Assembly (NCBI GenBank): GCA_038043285.1
Contig: JBBTCJ010000036.1
Coordinates: 30,028-94,027 of the forward strand
Direction: 5' to 3'
Length of the DNA stretch: 64,000 nucleotides
Origin: JBBTCJ01 sp038043285
Lineage (GTDB): Bacteria; Planctomycetota; Phycisphaerae; UBA1845
The notes under the pieces were generated by a model that saw only the letters and a program-made list of their open reading frames with translations, did not search any database and was not told the origin of the DNA. The number at the start of each line of letters is the position of its first letter. Within the stretch, counting starts at the first letter, position 1. This document shows, one piece after another, positions 27,510 to 36,840 of the stretch. Position numbers and translations under genes: made by a program.

Positions 27510-27935
27510 ATGGCGAATTTCAGGCCGCCCGCTACCCGCGCTGACAGTTTCGATTCTGCGGCGTCCGGCGACAGGACGTCGGCGGGCATCGTGTCGGCCC
27601 CCGGTGCGGTTGTCGGCGAGCGGATATTCGACGAACGACGCCACGAGCGAAAGCCGTGGACGACCACGCTCACCGTCTGGGTGAAGGATCGGAGCGGCGC
27701 ATGGAACATGCCTCGGAAGCTAACCGTCGCAACCCATGACATTTCGCCGGGCGGGTTCAGTTTCTTCTACCAACAGTTCCTGCACGTCAACACCCTGGTA
27801 AGCGCGCGCTTCGACGGTTTGCCGAGCAAGCCGGTGCTGCTTGGCGTCGTCGCCAACTGCACATACCTAGACGGCCAGTATCGGGTCGGCGTGCGGTTCG
27901 TTGACGTGATGAGCTGCGACCCCCAACTCGGCTGA
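27510..27935 (+). CDS. PilZ-domain protein (probable c-di-GMP receptor)
   Basis: 141 aa. After a 40-residue disordered N-terminus come the two PilZ ligand motifs: RRHERKP (about residues 43-49; family RxxxR) and DISPGGF (about residues 77-83; family D/NxSxxG). The rest is a beta-barrel-like stretch ending VGVRFVDVM. PilZ proteins bind cyclic di-GMP and often control motility or exopolysaccharide, which would fit the flagellar and polysaccharide genes in the window, but no direct link is shown. No clear ribosome-binding site is present. Confidence 0.82.
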   Translation: MANFRPPATRADSFDSAASGDRTSAGIVSAPGAVVGERIFDERRHERKPWTTTLTVWVKDRSGAWNMPRKLTVATHDISPGGFSFFYQQFLHVNTLVSARFDGLPSKPVLLGVVANCTYLDGQYRVGVRFVDVMSCDPQLG

Positions 27936-28006
27936 CGGCCAAGTTCCACGGCGCCGCCGCGGTGTCCCGGCAGAACCCGAAGAATCAGGGGCGGCGGAGC
28001 AGAAGA

Positions 28007-29263
28007 CTACCGGGCAACGCTCACCTGGCCCGCTGAGTCCCCAGCCCAGTGAGGCTTTCTAGACGCCGACAGCGGCACGGACTGCGCAACCACACCGCGG
28101 TAGACCTCGACGATGGCGCCGGCCGCCGCTTCCCAGGTAAACCGCGAGGCCCGAAGCAACCCCAATCCCGCGAGTCTTTTTCGGCAGTTTTGATCCGCAC
28201 AAATCCGGTGCAATGCGCGGGCGGCTTCCGCCGGTTGGTCCGGATCGACGAGCACGCCCGCTTCGCCGACGACTTCGGGAAGGGCAGCGCGATTCGCCGC
28301 GATCACCGGGCAGCCGTGGGACATGGCCTCGACAATCGGCAGGCCGAACCCCTCGTCGGTGGAGAGGAGCATTAGCGCCTCCGCCCGGCGATACGCCCGC
28401 ACGAGGTCCGATTCGCTGAGCGCATCGAGGAATCGGACCGGTGCATTCTGCGGCAGCGTTTGCATGACTTCCTTTGCGGCGGGGCACAGCGCATCTTTCC
28501 GACCGGTCAGCCACAATTCGAGCCTGGGGTCAAACGCTCGCCAGTATTCGAGCATGGCTCGCAGCAGCCCGGAGACGTTCTTGCGCGGTTCGTGCCCACC
28601 GACGTACAGTACGAATTCCGGCGGCGGCGATCCCTCGGCGTTTGTGCCGCCTGGCAAAGAAGGCCGTGCGCCTCCGTCAGACTGATCGTGCGACGAAGAC
28701 GACCCGCCGCCGGGCGGAGTCACCCCGTTGGAAACAACGAGGACGCGGTCGCCGGCGACACCCAGTCGGTCCAGCAGTTGCCCGCGCGTGAACGCGCTGA
28801 CGGTGGTGATCGCGGCGGCCCGGCGCGCCGACCATTGGACGCCGGCTCGATAAGCCCATCGGTCGCGCCGTAGGGCGAAGTACTCGCCCGGTTTGTCCCA
28901 CGGGATCAGATCATGGATGGTCAGCACGCTCGGAACGGGGCAGGCGAAAGGGATGCCGCTGTTCCATGTCGCGTGAAACACGTCGGCACTGCTTCGGCGA
29001 ATCAGCGCCCGCAGCCGAGTCTCCTCCCACCACAGACGGCGAGAGGGACTGCGGTCTTTGCGTCCAAACGAGGAGGGAGCGACTTCCACGTCGTCACGAT
29101 GGGTCCAGGGCGAATGCTCGTCGTTTCCGCAGAGCACAATCACGCGCACGTCATCGCGTTGGGCCAACTCGTCGACGAGGCTGGTGACCATTCGCGCGAT
29201 GCCGGAGAACCTCCCGACGAGCATCCGAGCATCGAGCAGCACCCGCAGGGGACGGTGCGTCAT
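28007..29263 (-). CDS. GT4-type glycosyltransferase
   Basis: 418 aa, GT-B fold. The N-terminus is VLLDARMLVGRFSGIARMVT and the donor-binding half has VLYVGGHEPRKNVSGLLRAM, RFLDALSESDLVRAYRRAEA and the GT4 E-x7-E type motif STDEGFGLPIVEAMSHGCPV. It transfers a sugar from an NDP donor at the cytoplasmic face. The ATG at 29263 overlaps the stop of the upstream methyltransferase (ATGA), so the two are coupled. It is the last gene of the polysaccharide run. Confidence 0.9.
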   Translation of the reverse strand: MTHRPLRVLLDARMLVGRFSGIARMVTSLVDELAQRDDVRVIVLCGNDEHSPWTHRDDVEVAPSSFGRKDRSPSRRLWWEETRLRALIRRSSADVFHATWNSGIPFACPVPSVLTIHDLIPWDKPGEYFALRRDRWAYRAGVQWSARRAAAITTVSAFTRGQLLDRLGVAGDRVLVVSNGVTPPGGGSSSSHDQSDGGARPSLPGGTNAEGSPPPEFVLYVGGHEPRKNVSGLLRAMLEYWRAFDPRLELWLTGRKDALCPAAKEVMQTLPQNAPVRFLDALSESDLVRAYRRAEALMLLSTDEGFGLPIVEAMSHGCPVIAANRAALPEVVGEAGVLVDPDQPAEAARALHRICADQNCRKRLAGLGLLRASRFTWEAAAGAIVEVYRGVVAQSVPLSASRKPHWAGDSAGQVSVAR

Positions 29264-30003
29264 TGGATGGCCCTCCGCGCGACGCAACACAGGGTCTGCC
29301 CGCGCCAACGCAAGCCGGCGACGGAGGATATGGCCTGGGCATGGCGCGTCACCATCCGCCGCGCCCGCCAGCCTCCGGGGCATGCGCGGTAATTGCGGAA
29401 GAGCGGGAGTCCAAGGGTGCGAAGCTCGTCGACGACCAACCCGGATCGCTGCACAGTCGCGGGCAACGTAAGCCGGTCGTAAATCCGAACGTGCGTGGGG
29501 TCAGCAAAAACGCTCGGATCGCAGAAGCAGGCGTTGGGCGTCAGCAAGATGAGGAGGCCGCCGACCTTGAGCACGCGACGCCACTCGCGCAAGACCCGCT
29601 CGGCGTCGGGAATGTGCTCGATGACATGTTGCGCTGTCACGGCGTCCAGCGCCTCGCCGGCAAGGGGGAGTCGTTCACCTCGGGCGACGAGCAGCGGTAC
29701 GTTGGGTCGGCGCGATCTCGTCAGCGACAGGCCCTCTCCACATAGGTCCAGGCCGATGACCCGCGAGCGCCCGATCCAATCGAAGAGCGAGCCCGAGCCG
29801 CAACCCACGTCCAACACTCGGGAGGCGTGTTTCGGCAGGCGTTGTTGAATCCATGCGGCCTCCATTTCGAACTCAGCCCCGTGGCCGCGATGGGCGAAAT
29901 GGGCCTCCACGCCGCCGAGCGGGTCCGGGATCGGCCGTGGCGCGGAGCCGATGGCCGCGGGGCGGGCGGCGTCTGCGAATTCAAATGTCGCGGCGGCGGT
30001 CAT
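29260..30003 (-). CDS. Class I SAM-dependent methyltransferase
   Basis: 247 aa. Motif I is VLDVGCGSGSLFDWIG; then GLDLCGEGLS, the UbiE/Methyltransf_11-type AQHVIEHIPDAERVLREWRR and LKVGGLLILLTPNA. It probably modifies a sugar or lipid intermediate of the polysaccharide. The ATG at 30003 overlaps the stop of the next upstream gene (ATGA); the frame is open 96 codons further, but that stretch lies inside the neighbour. It is coupled at both ends. Confidence 0.85.
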   Translation of the reverse strand: MTAAATFEFADAARPAAIGSAPRPIPDPLGGVEAHFAHRGHGAEFEMEAAWIQQRLPKHASRVLDVGCGSGSLFDWIGRSRVIGLDLCGEGLSLTRSRRPNVPLLVARGERLPLAGEALDAVTAQHVIEHIPDAERVLREWRRVLKVGGLLILLTPNACFCDPSVFADPTHVRIYDRLTLPATVQRSGLVVDELRTLGLPLFRNYRACPGGWRARRMVTRHAQAISSVAGLRWRGQTLCCVARRAIQ

Positions 30004-30794
30004 CGCGGCGGATGCGGCAAACCGCACCGTCCCATCACGATCAGCGACATGCCCATGATTCCATCCAGGACCGAGCGCGTATCGACCCAGTCCACGGGTC
30101 GATGAAAAACATTGCGAAGCCAATGATCTCCAACCGATTGCCAGAACCCGACGCAATCGCTGGACAAATCCTGCAAGCCGGACTGCACGGCAAGCCGACG
30201 CAGTTCGCGCCGACCGTAGGGCAGCTCGACCCCATAGGGCCACCATCCGCGGCGCTGCAGGTACCATTTCCATGCGCGATACGGGAGGCACGCCGCGTGG
30301 GGAACGCTGATGACCGCCAGTCCGCCGGAGTGGAGCGCCGCCACGTGAGCCTTGACGGAGCGGAGTCGATCTACTCCCTGGAAATGCTCGATCACTCCCG
30401 ACGAAAGAGCGACGTCGAACTTCCCCGCGAACTCCTCCATTGCAAACATGTCGCCGCGAAGGAACTCGGCGGTCAGTCCCAGACGTTGAAAGCGAGCGCG
30501 GGCTTGATCGAGGCCGGCGTCACTGGCATCCAGGAGCGTAACGCTCGCTCCATGCTCGGCGAGCAACGCAGACCAATCCCCCCTGCCGCTTCCCAGTTCG
30601 ATTGTTCGCAAGCCCTCGATACGCCCGAATGCGCGCGCGAGGCGATCGGTCATCCGTCGCCAGCGCGGGCTACGACGCTCGCGGGCCAGCAGGGCATCGT
30701 CGCGTTCCGCGGTCGGGGCGTGGGTCCATACCCGATCCCAGACCGTTTCCGCGGGGGCGCTCGATAGAATCGAAGATGACGGTGAATTCACCAT
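30000..30794 (-). CDS. Class I SAM-dependent methyltransferase
   Basis: 264 aa. Motif I is TIELGSGRGDWSALLAEHGA with the following VTLLDASDAG; then ALSSGVIEHFQGVDRLRSVK. The C-terminal region (WWPYGVELPYGRRELRRLAV) is like methyltransferases found in glycan gene clusters. The stop overlaps the start of the next methyltransferase, and both probably act on the same or consecutive substrates. Confidence 0.85.
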   Translation of the reverse strand: MVNSPSSSILSSAPAETVWDRVWTHAPTAERDDALLARERRSPRWRRMTDRLARAFGRIEGLRTIELGSGRGDWSALLAEHGASVTLLDASDAGLDQARARFQRLGLTAEFLRGDMFAMEEFAGKFDVALSSGVIEHFQGVDRLRSVKAHVAALHSGGLAVISVPHAACLPYRAWKWYLQRRGWWPYGVELPYGRRELRRLAVQSGLQDLSSDCVGFWQSVGDHWLRNVFHRPVDWVDTRSVLDGIMGMSLIVMGRCGLPHPPR

Positions 30795-30915
30795 GACACA
30801 ACTCGCGCGCGGTGTTCATCCATGCTGCCGCTTGCGACTACGGAGCGTCCCAGCGCAGCCCTTAGACTTATCGGACGCGCCATGGAGCGAGTTGAGAACG
30901 CCTGGACGGCGTGGA

Positions 30916-31890
30916 TCAGGAGCTCGCGGCGCGACGCCGCGGCCACAGCGTTCGCAGCCCCGCTTCGATTCCGTTGATGAACACAGCCAGATTCGGCGAG
31001 GCCGCGAACGACTTCGCGAAGGCAAGGGCGGCGGAGCGCGGATCATCGGTCCGCAAGGCGTCCAGGCCGACTTGACGAAGAGTCGCGGCAAGCTGCCGGC
31101 GGAGGCCGTCTCGCTGGGCCGAAGTCATGTCTGGGAAGGCGTCCAGGATAGTGTACAGCAGCTTTTTCTTCCCGAGGGTGTTTGTTCGACGGCTCTCGCG
31201 CGTGAGGCTGTGGGCGAGAAAATGGTGAAGCGACAGCGGTTCATCGACGAAGCCGGCCCGACATCGCCGCGCAACCTGCAGGTAAAAAAGCCACTCCTCC
31301 GCGTAGGAGCTCATGGGGGCGAATCGCACGCAGTCGCCGAGCACGTCGCGTCGAACCATCCCCACGATGGTGGCGATGAAGTAGCCGCGAATGAGCGTGT
31401 CGAACAGGGAGCCGGTGCAGACGTGGAGGCGCGGAGCGATTTCGATCGTCGGCGCCTCCAGGGCACGGGGGAACTTCGAGCGGAACACGCTATCGGTCCG
31501 ACGACCTTCGAGGTCCACGAAGGCGAAGTCGCTGTAGACAAAGCCCAAGCTGGGTTCCTTACGGAACAGTTCGAGTTGTCGTTGCAGCTTGTCGGGAAGA
31601 AACTCGTCGTCGGAGTCGAGGAAGGCGACGTAGTCGCCGCGGGCCGCGTCGATCCCGCGGTTGCGGGCGCTGCTCGCCCCCTGGTTGTCTTGTCGGAGAC
31701 AGGTGAAGCGCTTGCCGAGGGATTTCGCGTAGGGACTCACCGCGTTCGGCGTCTCGTCGCTTGATCCGTCGTCGACGACGATGATTTCCCAGCAATCGAT
31801 GGTTTGCCGGACAATGGAATCGAGGGCGCGGGGGAGAAGCCCGGCGCGGTTGTACGTCGGCACGACGATCGAGACGGTTGGAGCGGTCAT
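30916..31890 (-). CDS. GT2 family glycosyltransferase
   Basis: 324 aa, GT-A fold. SIVVPTYNRAGLLPRALDSI and IIVVDDGSSDETP form the nucleotide-sugar site, and FLDSDDEFLPDKLQRQL carries the DxD-type metal motif. It has no transmembrane segment, so it is a cytoplasmic transferase. The ATG at 31890 overlaps the TGA of the upstream GT4 gene. Confidence 0.92.
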   Translation of the reverse strand: MTAPTVSIVVPTYNRAGLLPRALDSIVRQTIDCWEIIVVDDGSSDETPNAVSPYAKSLGKRFTCLRQDNQGASSARNRGIDAARGDYVAFLDSDDEFLPDKLQRQLELFRKEPSLGFVYSDFAFVDLEGRRTDSVFRSKFPRALEAPTIEIAPRLHVCTGSLFDTLIRGYFIATIVGMVRRDVLGDCVRFAPMSSYAEEWLFYLQVARRCRAGFVDEPLSLHHFLAHSLTRESRRTNTLGKKKLLYTILDAFPDMTSAQRDGLRRQLAATLRQVGLDALRTDDPRSAALAFAKSFAASPNLAVFINGIEAGLRTLWPRRRAASS

Positions 31891-33281
31891 GATACACACA
31901 CGACTTCGCCGGCGACCTGGAGAGCGTTCTTGGCATTCCTGCGGGCGGTGACGCCGTCGAGGACGCCCGCCAAATCCGCGGTCAGGCGAACGCGACTATA
32001 GGGCTTGGCCGCCTCCGGCGGACAGCCGGGAAGAGGACGATCCGCCGCCCAGGCATCGAAGAGCCGCGTCAGACCCGCGAGAATCTCGTCCGCCTGAAGT
32101 CCAACGGAGACGCCTGCGTTACATTCGCGCACGATGCGATCGCACTCGCCGCCTTCGGGTCCGACCTGGAGGATCGGTCGATGGGCGGCCAGGTACTCGA
32201 AGAGCTTGGCGCAGATGATGGTGTCTCCGTTTCCATCGAACGGGGACGTGAGCAAGAGGGCATCGGCGGTCCTCATGCAGCGGATGGCGTCGTTGTGCGG
32301 AAGGTAGTCGAGATACTCGCAGGCGATTCCCGTGGCGTCGAGCATCGCCCGCGCGGTCGCGTTCACGTGCCCCGCCAGGCGCAGAACGAACTGCGCTCGG
32401 TTCTTGCCGAGTCGATCGGCGAACGCGCGAAGGGCTTCGCCTAGAACGCCCGACGTCCGGACCAGGTCAAATCGCCCGACGTAGGCGAGGACGAATCTCC
32501 TGTCTGCTGGACGTCGCGGATTGCGACCGCGGAAGTCGTCGGGGTCGAATCCATTGGTGATGGTGTGGAACTTGGCGTGGTCGCGGGGAAGGCGTGAGGC
32601 AAGGATTTCGGTCTGTCGCGGCGTCACCCCGATGACGGCGTCAGCCGATTGGAGGAACTCCTGTTCCAGTCTCCGATGCTCCTCGCGGCGCCGTGAAAAT
32701 GGTTCGCGATAGCGGAAGTCATCGGTCCAAAGGTCGCGGAAATCCGCAACCCAGGGCAGTCCGGTGCGGCGTTTCAGCTCCAAGGCCAGCAGGTGGTTCG
32801 AGGCCGGGCTGTAGGTGGAGTAGAGGGCGTCGAACCGTTCGTGGCCCAGCAATCTCAAGAGGGGAGCTATGCTGCGCCTGGCCCAGGCGGCGCACTCGTC
32901 GGGAAATCCGGTTCGGGTCTGCCATGCGTGTAGCCGCCAGTCGATGGCGGCGGCGAGGCGAGTGGTCAGCCCGCGCGGTCGAAGCGGGGGTCGGGCCGAC
33001 GAGAAGTCGTGCAACACCCGTCGCACGGTTTGCAAGCCGTTGCCCGCCGACATTCGGAGCACGCGAAGTTCGGACGGAAGATCGGCGGCCAGTGAGTCGT
33101 CCGCCGGGAACCCCTCCGGTTGGTCGGCCGCCCAGACCGTGGGCATCCAACCGAACTTGGGGAGGTACTTGGCGAACTTGGCCGACCGCTGGACGCCTGA
33201 TCCGCCGACGGGTGGAAAGGCGTAGGCGATCATCAGCACGCGGCAATCGGGTGGCTCGGAAGGGGCATCGAGTTCGTGCAT
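31887..33281 (-). CDS. GT4-type glycosyltransferase
   Basis: 464 aa. The start region MIAYAFPPVGGSGVQRSAKF is characteristic of a GT4 subgroup found in exopolysaccharide clusters. The C-terminal Rossmann half has RRFVLAYVGRFDLVRTSGVL and the donor-site region ICAKLFEYLAAHRPILQVGP. It is coupled to the GT2 gene downstream (ATGA). Confidence 0.9.
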   Translation of the reverse strand: MHELDAPSEPPDCRVLMIAYAFPPVGGSGVQRSAKFAKYLPKFGWMPTVWAADQPEGFPADDSLAADLPSELRVLRMSAGNGLQTVRRVLHDFSSARPPLRPRGLTTRLAAAIDWRLHAWQTRTGFPDECAAWARRSIAPLLRLLGHERFDALYSTYSPASNHLLALELKRRTGLPWVADFRDLWTDDFRYREPFSRRREEHRRLEQEFLQSADAVIGVTPRQTEILASRLPRDHAKFHTITNGFDPDDFRGRNPRRPADRRFVLAYVGRFDLVRTSGVLGEALRAFADRLGKNRAQFVLRLAGHVNATARAMLDATGIACEYLDYLPHNDAIRCMRTADALLLTSPFDGNGDTIICAKLFEYLAAHRPILQVGPEGGECDRIVRECNAGVSVGLQADEILAGLTRLFDAWAADRPLPGCPPEAAKPYSRVRLTADLAGVLDGVTARRNAKNALQVAGEVVCVS

Positions 33282-33385
33282 GGTTGAGAAACCTCGCGGC
33301 GGTCGGCGCCCGGATACGGGCGGCGCGGACGCACGGGTATATCGGTTCCTCCGGGGTCGTGCTTAACGACACAGGCTCTGCCGCG

Positions 33386-34504
33386 TCAGACCATGATCAG
33401 TCGCCGTTGGCGGGCTGTGTCGTAGACCCTGATCCAATGCCGGGCGAGGTCGCGCCAGTCAAAATGGCTCTCGACCATCGCCCGCCCCGCCGTCGCCATG
33501 CGGGCACGCCGGGTCGGATCGGTCAGCAGCGCCGTGACGGCATCTCCAAGTCGGCCTGAATCCTGCGGCGGAACGAGCAAACCGGTCACGTCCTGCTGCA
33601 CGGTATCGCGCAGGCCGCACACATCGGACGCGACGACGGGCACGCCCATCGCCGACGATTCGAGTGCCGCGACTCCAAAGGCCTCGTGGATCGAGGGAAT
33701 GATGCTGAGCGTCCAATTCTTCAGTATGAAGGGGAGTTGATCGTGCGGGGTCCGCGGCGACCATTGGACGGCGTCGCCCACGGCAAGGTCGTTTGCCAAC
33801 GTCTTGCATTCGGCGAGTTGCGCGCCGTCACCGACGAAGTGGAACCGGGTGGCCGGCATTTTTGAGAGCACCCGCGGGATCGCGCGCACCAGGCACCTCG
33901 GACCGTAAACCGGGCGAAAGCCCTTGAAGAAACCGACCACATCGGGCCGGGCTGAACCGCCCGATGACTGCCCGGCCGCGAACAGGTCGAGATCAACGCC
34001 GAAGGGAGCCACGACGATCGCGTCGTCGGACAAGTTCGCATATCCAGCCACGATCTCCGCGAACCTCGGCCCGCAGGTGGTGACCAGAGATGCCGCTTGC
34101 AGCATGGCCCTGCGCGTTTCAACCAGGCCTGCGCATGCAGGCGTCTCGCCCGGCGGATCGACGACGTCCGATCCCCACGCGGAGGCGACGAAACAGGCGG
34201 ACGCGACCTCTTCCGCGTCCAGCCCCGATCCGTCGGCGCGGCAGAAGCCCCAGTCCGCGAGGAAATGAACGTTCACCACGTCGAAGTCCCGGAGAAAGCA
34301 ACGAAGGTAGGCGCGCGATCTAGCCCACCAGCGCCGTGGATTGGTCAAACTCGGCGGCGGGACTTTGAACCGCTCGACGGTCGCGCCGGGCAGGGACGCG
34401 GGCTTATGGGTGACCACGTGCACCATCGCCCCGGCGTCGACCAATCGCGGCGCGAGCTGTTGCAGATGAACGGATTGCGCGTCACCGAAGATGCAGAGCT
34501 TCAT
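33386..34504 (-). CDS. GT4-type glycosyltransferase
   Basis: 372 aa. Begins MKLCIFGDAQSVHLQQLAPR; the acceptor domain is followed by VVAPFGVDLDLF, VVGFFKGFRPVYGPRCLVRA, and the donor motif PSIHEAFGVAALESSAMGVP. The ATG at 34504 lies inside the last 23 nt of the ABC ATPase gene, so translation is overlapping. Confidence 0.92.
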   Translation of the reverse strand: MKLCIFGDAQSVHLQQLAPRLVDAGAMVHVVTHKPASLPGATVERFKVPPPSLTNPRRWWARSRAYLRCFLRDFDVVNVHFLADWGFCRADGSGLDAEEVASACFVASAWGSDVVDPPGETPACAGLVETRRAMLQAASLVTTCGPRFAEIVAGYANLSDDAIVVAPFGVDLDLFAAGQSSGGSARPDVVGFFKGFRPVYGPRCLVRAIPRVLSKMPATRFHFVGDGAQLAECKTLANDLAVGDAVQWSPRTPHDQLPFILKNWTLSIIPSIHEAFGVAALESSAMGVPVVASDVCGLRDTVQQDVTGLLVPPQDSGRLGDAVTALLTDPTRRARMATAGRAMVESHFDWRDLARHWIRVYDTARQRRLIMV

Positions 34505-35783
34505 GGGGGACGCCTCTCGAGGTTGCGACTTCATCGCTGCTCGCCATCATCAGATCTTCCCGGTCGGAGGATTTTGGGGCAGACGCGAAAGACCAGGCAT
34601 GGACGAGGCATAGCGAACCGGTCGCCTTCCCACCGTCGTCGATGAACATGGGAAAACCATAGGGCGTATCCAACTCGCAGATCCCGCGATCGCGGTCCCA
34701 AGCGCGGACGCTCCAAAAATACTGTCCGCCCGCCAGGGGTAGGGCGGGGAGGGACAAGCCAATCCGAACTCCGCCGGCGGCGGCGGCAAAACGGGCGCCG
34801 GAACGTCCCGAATTGAAGCTGATCAGCCCGTCGCTGCAAGGGCCGCGGAGGTTTAATTCCACGACCAAGTCGTCCATTTTCCGAGCCAATCGCAATTCGA
34901 GCGTCGCCTCGGCGCACTGACCGGAGGTGATCCAATTCCCTCGCGGATCATTCGGTGCGCCCACGCGGAAGGCGGCAAGTTCGACGGCGCCGACCCCGCC
35001 ACATGCACCCACGTCCGCCGGACGCGCGACGTACGATCGGGTCATCGCGCCGAGGTAGTGCTCAACGGCCTGCCGTGGACTTCCGGAGAACGCGACGGCG
35101 CCGCCTTCCAGCACCACCGCGCGGCGGCATATGCTCTGCATTTGATCGAGATCGTGAGTGATAAAAACCAGCGCCGCTCCGTTGCGAACCAGCTCGCGCA
35201 TCCGGTCCAGGCAGCGCAGGCGGAACAGGGCGTCGCCGACGGAGAGCACCTCGTCCACCAACAACACGTCGGGATCAACGTGGGCGGCGATGCTGAAGCC
35301 CAGGCGGGCGTACATCCCTGAGCTGTAACGTTTTACGGGCATATCCAGGAAGCGCTCGAGGCCGGCGAAGGCGACAATCGAGTCGAGCTTCGCACGAATC
35401 TCGCGGCGGGACATGCCCAGGATCGCCCCGTTGAGAAAGACGTTTTCGCGCCCGGTAAGATCCCCGTGGAAACCCGCGCCGATCTCGATGAGCGCCGCCG
35501 TTCTGCCGGAAACCGCGACCCGCCCGCCGTCCGGGCGAAGAATGCCAGCAAGCAGCTTCAGGATCGTACTCTTCCCCGCGCCGTTGGGGCCGATGACCCC
35601 GACGGCCTCGCCGGGGAGTACCGCCAGGCTGACGTCCCGGAGGGCCCAGAACCAATTGGCGGCAGACGCATCTCCGCGGCCTATCCCCGTCCAGCGGCCG
35701 ATCCGTTGCAGGAGCGGTACGCGATGTTCCGCGATGCGGAACCGCTTGGACACCCGATCAAGTTGGACGGCGGGCTTGTCCAT
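34482..35783 (-). CDS. wzt: Polysaccharide ABC transporter ATP-binding protein, Wzt type
   Basis: 433 aa. Walker A GPNGAGKST, signature region RYSSGMYARLGFSIAAHV, Walker B VLLVDEVLSVGD and the H-loop ITHD are all present in the first 250 residues. The C-terminal about 170 residues form an extra beta-rich domain (from VGAVELAAFRVGAP onward), as in Wzt/TagH/KpsT-like ATPases where it recognises the glycan end. The start at 35783 overlaps the stop of the permease gene by one base. With that permease it would export a lipid-linked polysaccharide. Confidence 0.93.
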   Translation of the reverse strand: MDKPAVQLDRVSKRFRIAEHRVPLLQRIGRWTGIGRGDASAANWFWALRDVSLAVLPGEAVGVIGPNGAGKSTILKLLAGILRPDGGRVAVSGRTAALIEIGAGFHGDLTGRENVFLNGAILGMSRREIRAKLDSIVAFAGLERFLDMPVKRYSSGMYARLGFSIAAHVDPDVLLVDEVLSVGDALFRLRCLDRMRELVRNGAALVFITHDLDQMQSICRRAVVLEGGAVAFSGSPRQAVEHYLGAMTRSYVARPADVGACGGVGAVELAAFRVGAPNDPRGNWITSGQCAEATLELRLARKMDDLVVELNLRGPCSDGLISFNSGRSGARFAAAAGGVRIGLSLPALPLAGGQYFWSVRAWDRDRGICELDTPYGFPMFIDDGGKATGSLCLVHAWSFASAPKSSDREDLMMASSDEVATSRGVPHEALHLR

Positions 35784-36643
35784 CAGATGCACTCGGCAAA
35801 TCGGTGGGACGCTTTCCGAAAGAGAACCCAACCGCCGGCCAGAATGGTCGCCGCCTGCGCAGCCGCGATCGCCAACCCGAACATATCCAGCCGGTCGCCG
35901 TCGAAGAGGCAGGCTCGATAGGCAGCGATGACCGCAACCATCGGGTTGAGGCGGACGAAGGCCGAAAAAAGAGATCCATCCCCGGGAACCGGCACGACCA
36001 CGCCGGAGATGAACATCCAAAGCTGCACGGCGACCCCGACGACTTGCCGAACGTCGCGGTAGAAGAGGTTAGCCATCGCCAGGAGCATTCCCAGTCCCGC
36101 GACAAGGGCCAACTGAATGCACAGCACCAGCGGGAGCAGTAGGACGGTGATCCGCACGGAGAAGCTGTATTCGCCGCTCAGGTGATAGTAGCCCATCAGT
36201 CCGAACAGCACCGTCCCGGCGATCAAACAATCGGCCAGGCTGCTTGCGAGGCACGAAAGCGGCAACACCTCGCGCGCGAAGTAGACCTTGGTGACCAGGT
36301 TGCGGTTGCCGACCAGCGACATGACGCAGCCGGACAGGCCGCCGGCCAGGAGCGTCCAAGGAACCAATCCCGAATACACGTAGAGCGGATAGGGAATGCC
36401 GCCGGCAAACGCTGCGGAACCGGGAAATGCTCGGGTGAAGACGAACGTGAAGATGAGCATCATGGACAACGGATGAAGCACCGCCCAGCCGATCCCGAGG
36501 AGCGACTGCTTGTAGCGGACGCGAATATCCCGCCAAGCGAGAACCAGCAGCAGGTGGGTAAAGGCGGCCGACGAGTGACCGCGCTCGATCCGGCGCGCGG
36601 AGTCCGCCGGTCCGCCCAGGGCAATGTCAGGAATCATCGTCAT
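35783..36643 (-). CDS. wzm: Polysaccharide ABC transporter permease, Wzm type
   Basis: 286 aa with six hydrophobic segments of the ABC-2 family. The conserved cytoplasmic entry is LLLVLAWRDIRVRYKQSLLG, and the later YRDVRQVVGVAVQLWMFISG is typical of O-antigen/teichoic-acid exporters. The ATG at 36643 was chosen; the 120-residue upstream extension is Arg/Pro-rich and not homologous. It is adjacent to its ATPase. Confidence 0.93.
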   Translation of the reverse strand: MTMIPDIALGGPADSARRIERGHSSAAFTHLLLVLAWRDIRVRYKQSLLGIGWAVLHPLSMMLIFTFVFTRAFPGSAAFAGGIPYPLYVYSGLVPWTLLAGGLSGCVMSLVGNRNLVTKVYFAREVLPLSCLASSLADCLIAGTVLFGLMGYYHLSGEYSFSVRITVLLLPLVLCIQLALVAGLGMLLAMANLFYRDVRQVVGVAVQLWMFISGVVVPVPGDGSLFSAFVRLNPMVAVIAAYRACLFDGDRLDMFGLAIAAAQAATILAGGWVLFRKASHRFAECI

Positions 36644-36840
36644 CTCAGCGCGTCTTATCGGTCGTCCGCGAGGCCCGCTCGTGTTGAACGAAGGAGGCGA
36701 ATAAGGGGTGCGTCCGCGCGCACCGGATTTCGTCGGCCTGTTGGGCTGACGGTGCGCGATCCGGAGCGGTCCGCACCGTCCGGGGCGCGGCACAAGTCCG
36801 ACGACAGGACGGGACGACAGGACGGCAAGGAATACGCCGA